From the NCBI RefSeq assembly GCF_024713945.1, contig NC_134677.1:9066001-9130000 (forward strand): a DNA stretch of 64,000 bases, read 5' to 3'. Numbering within the stretch: the stretch's first letter is position 1; the number at the start of each line of letters is the position of its first letter. This DNA is from Dermatophagoides farinae (taxonomy: Eukaryota; Arthropoda; Arachnida; Sarcoptiformes; Pyroglyphidae). Positions 42,501 to 54,407 of this stretch are shown here, piece by piece. Under the pieces are notes generated by a model, which was not told where the DNA came from, ran no database searches, and saw nothing but the letters and a program-made list of their open reading frames with translations. The translations under genes were made by a program, and so were the position numbers.

Positions 42501-44070
42501 TTGGAACATTAGTTTGTTTGTTTGAACAGAAAAAACAAGAGTGTCGCGCATATAACAAACAATCTTTGGATCATCATAGAAATATGTGCTGCATGTTGAG
42601 TGACATGGCACATGTTATTGGACCAAGCAATCTATTATTTCAAGGAGCATTTAAACGAAAAAAAATTCTATCCCAAGTCAACCAAGTCTGAGTACCAGAA
42701 TCAAGTGTCTTTGCTATATATAATCATCACACATGTGGTGCCAAAAACTATGATAATGATGATCAAGTTCCTCATCAAAAAAAAGAATCTCACACCTTAA
42801 TGATGATGATGTCATTGATTGGGTAGCATTCGTCATCATTATCACATAATTGTAGACATAACCATAAAAAATGCATCTTTCTATGCATCTAAAGATGAAA
42901 ATAAAATACCTGTTCCTTTTTTTATAATTGAATGTTTCATAATCCAGTTTAGTGATTAGTGATTAAATGCTTGTAAATATGTCACAGTAGGAAAAAAATC
43001 CTTGTTAGTTATTGTTTTTAACACTCAATTAGATACATCAAGCAATTGTTTTTGTATGATGGTATAATGCAATGAAAAGATAAAAATCACATCTGTGCAT
43101 TCACGTAAATGAAAAAAAAAGAATTGAAAGTGAGAGATGCAATGTGATGATGATGATGATTACACAGAGACATTCTGGTAGATGAAAAAAAAAAATAAAG
43201 AAAACGATTGTATCGTAATAGAAATGAAAAACAAAAGATTTAAGCCAAGTCAAAAATATTATTTCGTCACAAATCACTTGATGAGAAAGAAAATAGTAAT
43301 TAATATGGTGTGGTACATCAGAATATGGAGAATTTCATCAATGAAGAAAAAAAAATACCATATGATCGATAAAACGTCAAACAGGAAATGTCAGCAACCG
43401 GCAAACATGATCTCGATTTTTGTTCATGCATGTTGATCATGTTTATTCGAACAAAACTGGTTTGGTTGAAATCATCATGCTCGTTCACACAATTTCTTAA
43501 TTTCAACATTTGTCTATATTAGGCAAACGACCATCATTTGTTGTTGTATTAAGGAAACAACAAATTAGCCACCATCATCATCATCATCATCCATCTATGA
43601 TGATTAATTTAAACATTTTACCGGCTTGATTGATAATTCTAAGGCCACCATTCATTCATGTATTTTGTTCTTGATGAGATATGTATCATTCTCGGTTTTT
43701 TCATTTGATTTATCAATAAAACAGATATAGATAAAGCGATCTTTTTCATTTGATCATAATCAATTGAATTCATTGGAATTTAATCAAACGTTTTCCAATG
43801 AGGAAATGTGAATTTCACTCTAGCTTATTGTTGTTGTGGTGATGAACAATTTATTTGATTGTTTCATTTACTACACAACACATCAGGAAAACAAAATGCT
43901 AGGCAACTAAACTGCTAATAAATAACTGAAACCTAAATTAACAAAATTAAACTACGTTTCAACCAACCAACCAACCAACCAAACACACACACAAAGAGTA
44001 GGCACAAATTACACAATATAATCGATCATCGACGAATCGTAAATGGTCGAATGGATCTGTGTAACTTACC
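39587..44070 (-). other. 5' region of 14-3-3: probable UTR introns and alternative first exons
   Basis: No coding region recognised in 4.5 kb. Two near-perfect minus-strand donors occur: TTG|GTAAGT with the exon ending at 41204, and GAG|GTAAGT with the exon ending at 44070. The 14-3-3 initiator ATG sits 9 nt inside an exon with an acceptor. These donors are therefore good candidates for alternative 5' UTR exons of 14-3-3, with start sites near 41.3-41.9k and 44.1-44.35k. The rest is AT-rich sequence with microsatellites and a GC-richer patch at about 41740-41880. Confidence 0.4.
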
Positions 44071-44525
44071 TCACTTTGATGAATATTTTTCTATTTGTTG
44101 GGCGTAATACGAGACTTGTCGATAATATAATCGTTGCCCCTGAGTTATTAGAATGTTGTTTTTTCGATGAATTTGCTTCAAAATTTAACAAAAACGACAA
44201 ACACACACACACACACACGCACACACTTGGCAATTTCGCAATTGTGTTGTTGAAAGTTGGATTTATTAGTCTTGACTTTATAATTTTATGGTTGCGGTTT
44301 TAATGTCTCGGTTGGCGAGCAAAGCAAGAATCAAACAATCAAACAAACAATCTTTAAATCTTTAAAATAAATGAATGACGACAATTGTTGTTGTTACAAT
44401 TACACAATCATAATTGGATATAATTGGATGAGATGAGCAACCCAAGATCAATTTTGGCGATTGAAACAATTGAATCGTCGTTTTATGAATTTATGGCTGG
44501 TTATGAATTTCATTCGAAAAAAAAA

Positions 44526-44798
44526 TTATTTTGGATTTTCAAAAATTTCATCAATTGATGCTTGAACAGCCAAAATATGAAATGATCGAGAAATGAATGA
44601 AAATGATGAAACAGACGAATCCACCAAGTTTTGACCCAAGTGAAGGAGATTTTTTTTTTTTTTTGGTTCCGTTCGTTTGAATGATAGCGGTGGAGTCTGA
44701 ATGCCACTACCTATCTCTGTTTTCAACATGCTGCACTGCACTTTGTTGGTTCTGCATAATGCAATAGGAACTGCCCCCTTTTTTTCACTCGATAACAT
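44526..44798 (-). CDS. uncertain small ORF between 14-3-3 and MRTO4
   Basis: 90-codon minus-strand ORF from ATG at 44798. The first part (SSEKKGAVPIALCRTNKV, IGSGIQTPPLSFKR) is encoded by GC-richer sequence than its surroundings and looks protein-like. The middle has KKKK from a poly-A run. The end reads FHILAVQASIDEIFENPK. It starts 126 bp upstream of, and divergent from, MRTO4. No family recognised. It might instead be the 5' flank or UTR shared by the neighbours. Confidence 0.25.
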   Translation of the reverse strand: MLSSEKKGAVPIALCRTNKVQCSMLKTEIGSGIQTPPLSFKRTEPKKKKNLLHLGQNLVDSSVSSFSFISRSFHILAVQASIDEIFENPK

Positions 44799-44924
44799 TG
44801 TCTATGAAGGGGAATGCACACGTGTTTTGTTTTCACGTTTTTTATTTCATTTCATTTTGATTCCATTTGTAACACAAATTTTAAATTTTTGTTGGAAATT
44901 TCACATTTCATTGGATAGATAATA

Positions 44925-45831
44925 ATGCCTAAATCTAAACGAAATCGTCTCGGTATGTAACTTTGTTGTTGAGAAAAAAAAAATTTGATTGAAACAATTT
45001 GATTAAATTTAATCTGCAGTATCGTTGACGGTGACGAAAAAGAAAAATTTTTCCAATCTCAAAGAACGATTAGTGAAAGATGTACAAGAATGTGCGGATA
45101 ACTATAAACGTTGTTTTGTATTTCGTGTGGAAAACATGCGAAATGCTAAATTGAAAGAGCTGAGAAATGATCTGCGTCAAAGCCGGTAAATTTTTCATGT
45201 TTCATAATTGATAATTGATAATAATATTGAACAAATATCGTTTGAACTTGTTTTTGCAGATTTTTCTTTGGAAAAAATAAAGTAATGAGCATAGGTCTTG
45301 GTCGTACAAAATCCGATGAATATAGGGAAAATCTTCATTGTATTACGAGATTATTATCCGGCCAATGTGGCCTATTATTTAGCAATCAAAATCAAGATGA
45401 AATATTCAAGTTTTTCGATACATATCGTCATCGCGATTATGCTCGAACTGGAGATACGGCAACCGAAACGGTCGAATTGTATGAAGGACCATTGGAGCAA
45501 TTTGCACACAATCTGGAACCATATCTTCGACAATTGGGAATGCCAACAACTTTACAAAAAGGTGTTGTCACATTGTTGAAAGATTTTCAAGTTTGTCAAA
45601 AGGGGCAACCATTAACATCGGAACAAGCTCGTATTCTGGTAAGAATTGATGATAAAAGTTTCCGTTGTTACTTTATTCTTTCTATATAAATTTGAATAGA
45701 AATTGCTCGATAATCAAATGGCCGAATTTCACATGACAATCGATGCTATGTGGTGTAATGATGGAAAATTTGAAATATTTAACCGAAAAAAATTGATTGC
45801 AAAAAGTAATGATGATGACTACGATGAATAA
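44925..45831 (+). CDS. MRTO4: mRNA turnover protein 4 homologue, ribosome assembly factor
   Basis: Nucleolar assembly factor of the L10/P0 family that occupies the P0 (uL10) site on pre-60S particles until exchanged. Four exons: 44925-44952, 45020-45185, 45260-45638 and 45700-45831. Phases agree, giving 234 residues, near the usual 239. Seen: start MPKSKRNR, the TVTKKKNFSNLKERLVKDV block, FRVENMRNAKLKELR, the FFFGKNKVMSIGLGR motif typical of Mrt4/P0, LSGQCGLLFSN, and an acidic C-terminus DDDYDE. The P1/P2-binding tail of true P0 is absent, which separates it from RPLP0. Its stop lies 200 bp from that of the EGF-laminin G gene, converging. Confidence 0.93.
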
Positions 45832-46031
45832 TGGTCACGTTATGTTTATGTTTTTTGCTTTTGTAAATATACTATCTACTAGTTTATATTTAAAATATGA
45901 ATAAAAAGGACAATGTTTTCTCAGTTTGATTTGATCATGTATAAAGTGTGTCTGTGTGTGTGCTCGTAATCAATCAGGTAAAGTCTTTGTCAATGCCATT
46001 GATTGCCACGAATTCGTTGTTGGTTCGTTGG

Positions 46032-48962
46032 CTATGTACATTCCAGATCACATTGATCGATATTGGCTAAATTATCGATCAGATTTTCGTCGATTCGTAT
46101 GAAATCGCTTTGTCGTGAAATACGTATTTCAATGTCATAGATGCATCCTATTTTGATTTGAATGAAAACGGAATAAAATTGATCAATAATGTGTTCTACA
46201 TGGACAAACCTTTAAATCCAGTCAAATTATATAGAGCCGGATGTGTTTTCCAATCATCATGACCGCCAACATATAGATATGGATCAATATTTGAATGTTT
46301 TTCATGTAAAACAGTAAAAGTCTGACCAACTTGTGGCCGTAATTTGCTATCCATACCGGATGGTATGACCAACAACCAGAATAGTTGCCGATAACGGCCA
46401 AACAATACCATCTGTTCGGTCATATTTGATTCGGTTGTTGTTTTCAATGTTCGTTCGCCTGGAAATGAACACCAAAACAAAATTTTAATAATAAACAATC
46501 GAGTGCATGCTTTTTTTTAAAAAAACCTTGTCCCATATTGAGTTTTAGATGGAGAATTTTGTCCAAATAAACAAGGCTAACAAAATCTTGAATGAATGTG
46601 GAATTATCATTCTTTGGGTTCGATATATGGCTCAAAAACATTAGTAGACCATTTCGTTGTTCGATTGGATGTGCTATAAAACGAAATCGAATTTCGAAAA
46701 ATTCTTCAATATTATAAGCAAGACGATATCTAACAAAAGATTTGTTTGTGCCAATATTGAACGCAGCAAACGTCAGATTCATTCCTATGATGTGTGTTGA
46801 ACAAAGATAATGTGTAATGTCATGTTTATAGAAAAATTGCACTTACTAAATTCACATCTTGAACCAAGAAATCCTTTTGGACAGATGCATAAATGTTTGT
46901 TGCTATTACTACTATCATCGAGTAGATCACCAAGTAAACACAATCCACCATTGAAACAATAATCTGAATGACAATATATTTCTTGACATAGCCAACCACG
47001 AAATCCTTTTGGACAGGAACAATTCCATAAACGATCATCCAATGATGTTGATGATAGTGTTCGGCAAACTCCATTATTACGACATGGATTCTGTTGGCAT
47101 ACATTCGATAAACATTCAGTAATGTTAGTGGCTCGAAATGAGTCTTTGACAAACATTTCTTCATTATTCAATTTCAAATTGAAGATGCAGCCATGAAATG
47201 GTTTGAGGAATGAATCAATGTCAAAATTAGATGGTGGTCTACCTAATCGAAACCATTCAAAACAGGGAACAGTTAGATTTTGTTTTTGTAGGCTAACACT
47301 GCTGATCAATTGATTGTCGTCATCGTTGTTGTTGTTGTTGTTGTTGGCTTGTAATAACTCAAGTGCAACATTAACCGATCTATTTGGCTGTGACATGATA
47401 TCTACTTTCACTCGATATGGTTTCAATCTTTCGATTAATGAGCCACTTTCCAGTTGAAGCAAATTGTTTTGATTTTCATCATTTAGTTCGACGATTATCT
47501 GGTTGTTTTCCACATGGACCAAAAGATTATATTTATTCGTATAGGCATGTAGAATTGTACCTTCATCATTTTGGCTGACAATGGTCATTGTCACTGAACT
47601 TGTTGAACGTTTAATTCTTCGCATTTTGAATACGATTTCCGAATCTGATCCATCAAAACTTGGTGCATAGATTTGATTCACATCTTTGACATTGATTTCA
47701 TCGGGAATTAATAATAACGGAATTTGAATGGTTGCTGTAGGTCGTGCAATAATTATTGTACTGGTTTCATTGGGCACTATACTTGATGATGATGATGATG
47801 ATGGAATCGATACAGAAATTGATGATGATCTGACTGAAACAGGAATTGTAGGCACAATGTTTGTGTTGGTCGAAACTATCGATATGGATGGTTCAATAAA
47901 GGCAGTGTTATTATTGATGTCATTGTGGTTGATAATCGAGCACAATTCCCCGGAAAATCCTACTGGGCAATGACATGAGTAGCCATTGATTTGATCTAAA
48001 CATGTGGCCCCATTTTGGCAGTCATTTGGTTGACATTCATCATATTTAAATTGACATTGATTGCCGTGAAAATCCGGTGGACAAAAACATTTGAAATGAC
48101 CATGCTGTCCGTTACTCATGCATAGACCATTATTCTGACATTTATCCGAATCATTGCATTTATAAAGCGGCTGTTGACATGTTTTACCCGACCATCCATA
48201 TGGACAATTACATTTGAAATTGAATTGTCCATAATTCTCACATTGTCCTCGGTTAAGACAAGGTGATGAATCACAGGCATTGATTTCCGTTTCGCAATTT
48301 GGCCCAGTAAAGCCAGATCTACAAACACAATAATAATCAGCACCTGGACCGTCTTTGCAGGTACCACCATTATGACACCGAACATTTGATGTTTGTTTGT
48401 TATCATCAATGATGTCGACATGACAAGCATCGATATCGATTTCACATTGAAGTCCATCATACCCTTTCAGACATTTACATTCGAATCCGTTTATCTTGTC
48501 GATACATGTTGCCTGTGCAAAAAATGATGGAAAAAATTAAAATTTGATGATTATATACACGGACCATACACTGACCCCATTGCGACAAGGATTCGAATGG
48601 CATTCATCGATTTCCATTTCACAATATTTTCCACACATTCCAGCCGCACATATGCAACGAACTTCAGGCACATCATTCACACAGATTGCATCTGTCGAAA
48701 GAATCATCATCATCATTTTAAATCTGATAAAAACATTTGTCATACCATTTTGGCAAGGGTTACGTCCCGGTAAGCATTCATCAAAGTTGATGGAACAATC
48801 ATGACCTGTAAAACCATCATGGCAAAAACATTTGATTGATTCTGGATTATCATCTTGATCGCTGGAACATATCCCATTAATGCATGGACAATTGTTTGTA
48901 TGGATTGCAACAATCAACCAAATCAATATGATGAGAAATGGATAGAATGATTCGATCGACAT
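46032..48962 (-). CDS. secreted EGF-laminin G protein of Crumbs/Eyes-shut type
   Basis: Six exons: 48962-48746, 48691-48576, 48512-46847, 46784-46527, 46458-46210 and 46147-46032. All phases agree, giving 873 residues. Order: signal peptide (SFYPFLIILIWLIVAIHT), seven EGF-like repeats including calcium-binding-type DEC starts (for example DECHSNPCRNGATC), a Ser/Thr/Ile-rich linker, a laminin G domain, two EGF repeats (CRNNGVC, CFNGGLC), a second laminin G domain closing with GFKGCIYDIEI, then DQCDLECT and stop. No transmembrane segment or Crumbs cytoplasmic tail is present, and MRTO4 lies immediately beyond. The product should be secreted, nearer Eyes shut in form than true Crumbs. The orthologous group (Crumbs, Eyes shut, or other) is not settled by eye. 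Confidence 0.85.
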
Positions 48963-49288
48963 GATTGTAGAATGTGGAGAAAAGAAGATTGTCAAACTTT
49001 CAAAACTAATTCATTCGTAATCGGTGAATGGCCTCATTGTCAGTATATTGATATTGACAAAAATTATCGGCAAACAACCAATCAATCCAATTAACAGACA
49101 AATGGCCAACATGCAGTATGCTGGTGACATTTCCCGTTGACTATTACTATTACCATGGCAACCATCCGAATGATTCATCAAAGTGAATCAACTCAAAACA
49201 ATGCAGAAAACCATGTATTAAGAAAAAGCAATTTATTTAGAAAAATGAACAAAATAAATTCGATGATGATTAATCATTGAATTTCAAA

Positions 49289-49957
49289 TTAAATCAATGA
49301 GGAAACTCGTTTCGATAAAATCTCATAATCAGCTTCCTGTTGGAAATAGCTTGGTGAATTTTTATCAATTTTAAATTGTAATCCGTTCGAATAGAATTGA
49401 GTGGCTTGATTATTATTTTTCAATACGGTGACAATTACTTTTTGCATTCGAAATTTTTTCGCCATCAATTCCAATAGATTCATAAGATAGCGACCAAAAC
49501 CTTTATGTTGATATGACTGTTCGACTTGTAATTCATAGCAATATAAGACGGCATCAGAAACATATCCTTGTTCGAAACGAAAATGAACGAATGCAATCGG
49601 TTTTGATGGTGGTGATGAATCCACCGTCGGCTTATGGAAAATGATCAAATGTTTAGCGGTCGAATGTTTCAGTTCACCGAGTTTGGATTTTCGTTGCCAT
49701 TTCCATGAACATGAGTCATATAAATCTTTCATATTTTCTTCAGTCAAATCTATCATCCATTGTTGTAGTTCGGGTGAAAGTTTTGTCCACATAAAATATC
49801 TGGTTTCAATTCGTAGGTCGCAAATTGTTGTTGACAGACATTGTTCAATTGAATCATAATCATCATCGAATTTGGCAAGTGGATTTTCGAATTCATTGGC
49901 CATCCGTAGCAACAACTCATTTGGAATCGTTGCTTTACTCGAGCTTTTTTTGCCCAT
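49289..49957 (-). CDS. NAA40: N-alpha-acetyltransferase 40 (histone H4/H2A N-terminal acetylase, NatD)
   Basis: Acetylates the alpha-amino group of histones H4 and H2A using acetyl-CoA. Single exon, 222 residues, starting MGKKSSSKAT as in the family (a MGRKSSKAK-type basic start). GNAT fold features: the PIAFVHFRF strand, VLYCYELQVE, the acetyl-CoA-binding loop QHKGFGRYLMNLLELM (Q/RxxGxG/A type), KVIVTVLKNNNQATQFY, LQFKIDKNSPS, and the terminal SYEILS-like motif YEILSKR. The Glu and Tyr of CYELQVE match residues known to be important in NAA40. It lies 326 bp upstream of the EGF-laminin G gene on the same strand. Confidence 0.92.
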   Translation of the reverse strand: MGKKSSSKATIPNELLLRMANEFENPLAKFDDDYDSIEQCLSTTICDLRIETRYFMWTKLSPELQQWMIDLTEENMKDLYDSCSWKWQRKSKLGELKHSTAKHLIIFHKPTVDSSPPSKPIAFVHFRFEQGYVSDAVLYCYELQVEQSYQHKGFGRYLMNLLELMAKKFRMQKVIVTVLKNNNQATQFYSNGLQFKIDKNSPSYFQQEADYEILSKRVSSLI

Positions 49958-51475
49958 GTTTCGGTGATTTTTTTTCCAAATCCCAATTTAAAAACAATTT
50001 TGAAAAAATTTGTGATAAGCAGACGAGAATGATTGAAAATTGAGTTTTGCGCTCATACACAATGTATGTTACAGTGAATTTTTTATTATATTGTAAAATA
50101 CAGCAATCCTATTTTTTGAACCACAAAAATCATTCAAGTTGATTGAATTGTCAATTCCAATCAATGAACAATGAGTCATTATTATCCTTATGATGATTGT
50201 TGTTGGTATTGAAATTCAAAATTCAATTTTCTATGCTCTTGTTGTTATTTTCAAGCTTGAACGAATGAAAATTGATTGATCCAGTCAAAATTATTATCAT
50301 TGGAAAAGAAAAATTCAAAATTGATCCGATGAACGGGTTTTCCTTTGGCTAATGTCTGGTTAGTTTAAACACACAAAAACAACAAACAAACAAAAATAAA
50401 ATCAAGATATGGATCCGCTTGTTCCAGTTCAGGTTTTTTTTGTCAGGCTGATTTTGTGTATGTTGCGGTCAGTCTTTTGTGTAATAATGTGTGTGTGTGT
50501 GTGTGGGTGTTTATTTTAAATTTTTATCGTCGTTTTATTATCTTTCTACAATGGAAAAAACAAACCATAAAAATTTAACAAAACACACACACAATTCAAT
50601 GAGTAAAACGGCCATTTAAATTGATTAGATTTTGATGAAAGAACTTGCGCCAAAATGAATGGAAAAAAAACATTCACATGATGATGATGAATTAAAAAGT
50701 GTCGTTTTTTTTGCTTCAATCAACAGTGTAACCCAGAAAACAACAAGAAATGAAGAAAAGAAAATGAAAAGAATCACAACGGGTAAATATCCTGGTAGCC
50801 TGAATATTTAAGATTGATCATCCTCATCATAAAACATGGAATATGATCACAGCGAAGAAAAATTGACTTTATTTTATTACAATTGGTTGCACACGAAAAG
50901 ATGTTTTCTATCAATAAATCTCTCCACATGAATAATACAATAGTTTGGCTGGTTTTTTGTTTTGTTTCTATTTCAATGATTTTGGGCAAAAATGAATATA
51001 CGGTCATGTCATTTTCTCTTTTTTTGGTGTTTGGCAACATTTTCCTTTTGACGAAACGAATTTAAAATCTTGGAATCAATCACACACCTTAAATTTGAAA
51101 GAAAAGGGAAAAATCGACACACATGAACCTGAACATTTAAGTATGTCAATCATTGTGTTCTGTTTGTCTATGTGTTGGATGAAGAATACACTATCATTAT
51201 CATCATGGGATTTCTTTCAGGTTGAAAAAAGGTAAAAACACTAGATCGTCATTTGTCATTCATTCAACATGACTGGATGATTTGTTTCGATTTTTGTTTC
51301 TCTGTTTCGCGTTTTCAATTATCTTGATTACACATTCGTTTCAGCAAAAGAAAGGAAAAATTACTATTTACCTAATTCGGTTAACACCGCATTGGTTGTG
51401 ATTATCACCAATTCGTATGTAAAGAAAAAGTGTTGCAAATTTCACTTGATTCCATTCGATACATGAACCATTCTG
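49958..51475. other. divergent intergenic region between NAA40 and the membrane-protein gene
   Basis: Should hold promoters and 5' UTRs of both divergent genes. AT-rich, with a TG run near 50489-50505. ORFs at 50774-51065 show no convincing protein character. No other feature seen. Confidence 0.4.
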
Positions 51476-53467
51476 ATGGGAATCCTAATTAATCCTAATT
51501 CATCAATAATTGTCGTGATATTATCATCATCATTTTTATCAATAATAAATGAATCGACAGCTATTCATTACGGTGGCCATCATCGACAAAAACAACAACA
51601 ACAACATCATCATCATCATCATGGAACCAGACATTATCCCAAATGCATGCATGACGATTGGCACACAAACACACCATCATTACGATCATCGACAAAAATA
51701 CCATTCATTTGGCCACATGATATTACAACATTAGACTCGAATCATGACCATCATGACCATCATCATCACGAGGAATTGACACCATTACGACTGGAATACA
51801 CATTACCACCGGTATTTGATCAACGACAAATCATACTAAATGAAGAGGACATATTTGAGCCACACACAGATATACAGAATACTAATAAAAATACATTAAT
51901 GGCACCATATCAACAATTTACATCGATCCCATCATCATCATCATCATCATCATCATCACAAACATCGACCTCGTCATCTGGTTGGGACGACGCTCCAAAT
52001 TCCAATATATTTCGAATTGAAAAAATTTCATCAAATTTGAAAAAGAAAAGAAAGAAAATATTCGACAATAGCCATAATCATCATCAACAAAAACCAATGA
52101 TGAAACAAGTTTATTATCCGGAAATTTTGTCACCAAACTATTCGAAAGTGAATAAAATTATTGTGATTGAAGAAACCGATGTTACTGGTGATAAACATAA
52201 CAACAACAATGGCTCCGATCTGTTTATCGATTCGAATGTAACCAAACAGATTGTACAATCCATACTGGATTCAAACCGTGGTTTTAATGATAAAAATTCC
52301 AACAAGAATTATCAAGAAAAATCCAATGATTATCATCGATCCGAACCAACAACACAACCATTACTACTGTCAACCATGATTTATGATCACCCACTACGTC
52401 AATCATTACCGCCGATATCAACAATCAAAGATTTACATGATCGACTGAATGAGACATTGCTGTTACGAAATACTGATTTTGGTAATGTTACAATCGAATT
52501 GGCCAACAATAACACTGGCAGTGATTATTATCATAATTTGACAATGATTACACCATATAAAAGTTATAATCTCTCTACGATAACATTTCAAACAAACACC
52601 AGTAATGATCCAAGTTCCATGACATTTGTCAATGATCAATTGACGATGAAAAATACCCGTTGGTTACCACCACCACCACCACCACCACCACGACAAACAA
52701 ACCAATCGATTCCAATCAACAAATCTTCCGACGAACAATTAGTGTCCAGTGGAAGCACAAATCAAGAATGGTTATCGTCAACAGTTTCACCACCAGTGTT
52801 TTATTTTACCAGTGAACGTGATGCTGTTTTGTTACCGACACCACCGACCATGGTGTCCACACGTCCATCAACATTCTATCAACGAAAATCAAATTCAAAA
52901 AGTTTTCATCATCATCACAATCCTCGTCAACAACAGGAACAGCATAAAAATGGTGATCATTTCGATACGATCAAAACGAATCAACAAGCAGAATTGGATA
53001 TTGGCAAATTGGGCAGTATAATCATTGCTTTCTGCATATCAATACTGATGTTGATTGGTAAAATTCAATCTCTCTTTTTTTTGTTGGTTCCAGAACTAAT
53101 CATTTTTTCAACAGGTATCATAGTGATGTTTCTACATAAGGATTGTTTTTCCAATCATTTTCTTCCCAATAACAATGTCCGAAATGTACAAACATCTTCA
53201 TCTGATAATCATGAAAATGATAATCAACCGCAATCAGCCAGTTTTGACAATCAGCAATCAACAATGGAATCTATGAATCAGTCAACGGCTGACCCTACTA
53301 ATCAGTCGCCACCAGCACCAGCACCACCACCGCCACCACCACCACCACCAGCGCCAGCACCAAAACCAAGTCAACATAGGATACAACAAATAATGGGCAT
53401 TAAAAGTATTGGCGATTTCAATGATAAAAAATGTCGGCATTATTTTTCTCGAGTAGATTACAGATAA
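51476..53467 (+). CDS. novel single-pass membrane protein with His-, Asn- and Pro-rich regions
   Basis: No family recognised. It starts at ATG 51476 with a signal-like hydrophobic stretch (SSIIVVILSSSFLSII). The long ectodomain is low-complexity: His runs near residues 45 and 95, Ser tracts, several NxS/T sequons, and a poly-Pro run near 400. A hydrophobic segment near residue 520 begins LGSIIIAFCISILMLIG. A consensus-like intron at 53058-53114 (57 bp, a multiple of three) interrupts it. Removing it joins ILMLIG to IIVMFLHKDC, giving one clean transmembrane helix and 644 residues; without splicing it is 663. The tail is Asn/Ser-rich, with a poly-Pro/Ala run, and ends KKCRHYFSRVDYR. A possible further exon at 53544-53597 would replace VDYR with a proline-rich end. 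Poly-Pro stretches could bind SH3, WW or profilin-type domains; this is inference. Confidence 0.65.
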   Translation: MGILINPNSSIIVVILSSSFLSIINESTAIHYGGHHRQKQQQQHHHHHHGTRHYPKCMHDDWHTNTPSLRSSTKIPFIWPHDITTLDSNHDHHDHHHHEELTPLRLEYTLPPVFDQRQIILNEEDIFEPHTDIQNTNKNTLMAPYQQFTSIPSSSSSSSSSQTSTSSSGWDDAPNSNIFRIEKISSNLKKKRKKIFDNSHNHHQQKPMMKQVYYPEILSPNYSKVNKIIVIEETDVTGDKHNNNNGSDLFIDSNVTKQIVQSILDSNRGFNDKNSNKNYQEKSNDYHRSEPTTQPLLLSTMIYDHPLRQSLPPISTIKDLHDRLNETLLLRNTDFGNVTIELANNNTGSDYYHNLTMITPYKSYNLSTITFQTNTSNDPSSMTFVNDQLTMKNTRWLPPPPPPPPRQTNQSIPINKSSDEQLVSSGSTNQEWLSSTVSPPVFYFTSERDAVLLPTPPTMVSTRPSTFYQRKSNSKSFHHHHNPRQQQEQHKNGDHFDTIKTNQQAELDIGKLGSIIIAFCISILMLIGKIQSLFFLLVPELIIFSTGIIVMFLHKDCFSNHFLPNNNVRNVQTSSSDNHENDNQPQSASFDNQQSTMESMNQSTADPTNQSPPAPAPPPPPPPPPAPAPKPSQHRIQQIMGIKSIGDFNDKKCRHYFSRVDYR

Positions 53468-53802
53468 TCAACTTGATGGAAAATTGTCATTTCTTGAATT
53501 TAATTGGTCTTTATTTATTATTTATTATTATTTGTATTTGTAGGCACATCGATGGCTTCCTAAACGGCCTCCATTACCGACGGATCTTGTTTGTTGAGGT
53601 GAATCATCATCAGTAACCATAAGTGACAATTGACAAAATTGGCATAATCTGTTTATTTATTGCATTTAGAGCTAATTAAAGCACAACAATGATTAATTGA
53701 GACATTTTGTTTGAAATTGAACTTTTTGAATAAATGACAATTTTCCACAACAATAAACAAAATCAATCAAGTCAGAGAATACATCGATTTTTGATTTTTC
53801 TG

Positions 53803-54407
53803 CTAGGCAACCAATTTGATCCATGATTGACGTGCTGGATGATCATCTGCAGGTCTATTGATGGCTGTCCAACATGGCTGGCCAATGAATAATCGTATTA
53901 CTTTGATATAATCGCTTTGATCCAATGTAAATCGGTGATATATACCGGCTGGTAAAACAAGTAAATCATTCTTTTCTATTTTGATTCGAATCCATCGATC
54001 CTGACGATCACGAACATCAAAATAACCACTGCCATTTAAACAGAACCGTATCTCTTCATCAGCATGGAGATGTTCGGTGAAAAATATTTTCAATTTACTC
54101 TCGTAATCGGCCAGTTTTTCTTTGCTTATCTCCAGATTATCCTGATAATCGTAGCCTCTTTCTTGGCGAATTTGTGCATAAGTTTCATCATTCTCATAAT
54201 TATCCGCATTGATCTAATGTGGTTGATTAAAATTATAGTTTTTTAAATCTGAAAATGTCTAGAAATAATCGACAAAATTACCTGCCAATAAAGAACGCCC
54301 GTTTTCTCTTTCAATTCATCCAGATTAACATAAAGTGGTGGCGATAAATGCCGTTCACAACGCTGATCTTCATTGTCATTATCGTTCATGTACCAAGCTC
54401 GAACCAT
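53803..54407 (-). CDS. ADI1: acireductone dioxygenase (methionine salvage)
   Basis: Fe/Ni-dependent cupin enzyme that cleaves acireductone to the keto acid of methionine plus formate in the methylthioadenosine salvage pathway. Two exons: 54407-54282 and 54213-53803. They total 178 residues, matching the usual 179. Seen: start MVRAWYMNDN, YWQVINADNYENDE-type linker across the junction, ERGYDYQDNLEI, the metal-binding motif EHLHADEEIRF (His, His, Glu), GSGYFDVRD, and the third His in LPAGIYHRFTLD. All cupin metal ligands are present. Divergent from TAF5, with 299 bp between start codons. Confidence 0.95.

Noticed and set aside
47728-47973. Asp/Val-rich plus-strand ORF
   Set aside because: Antisense to the linker of the EGF-laminin G gene.
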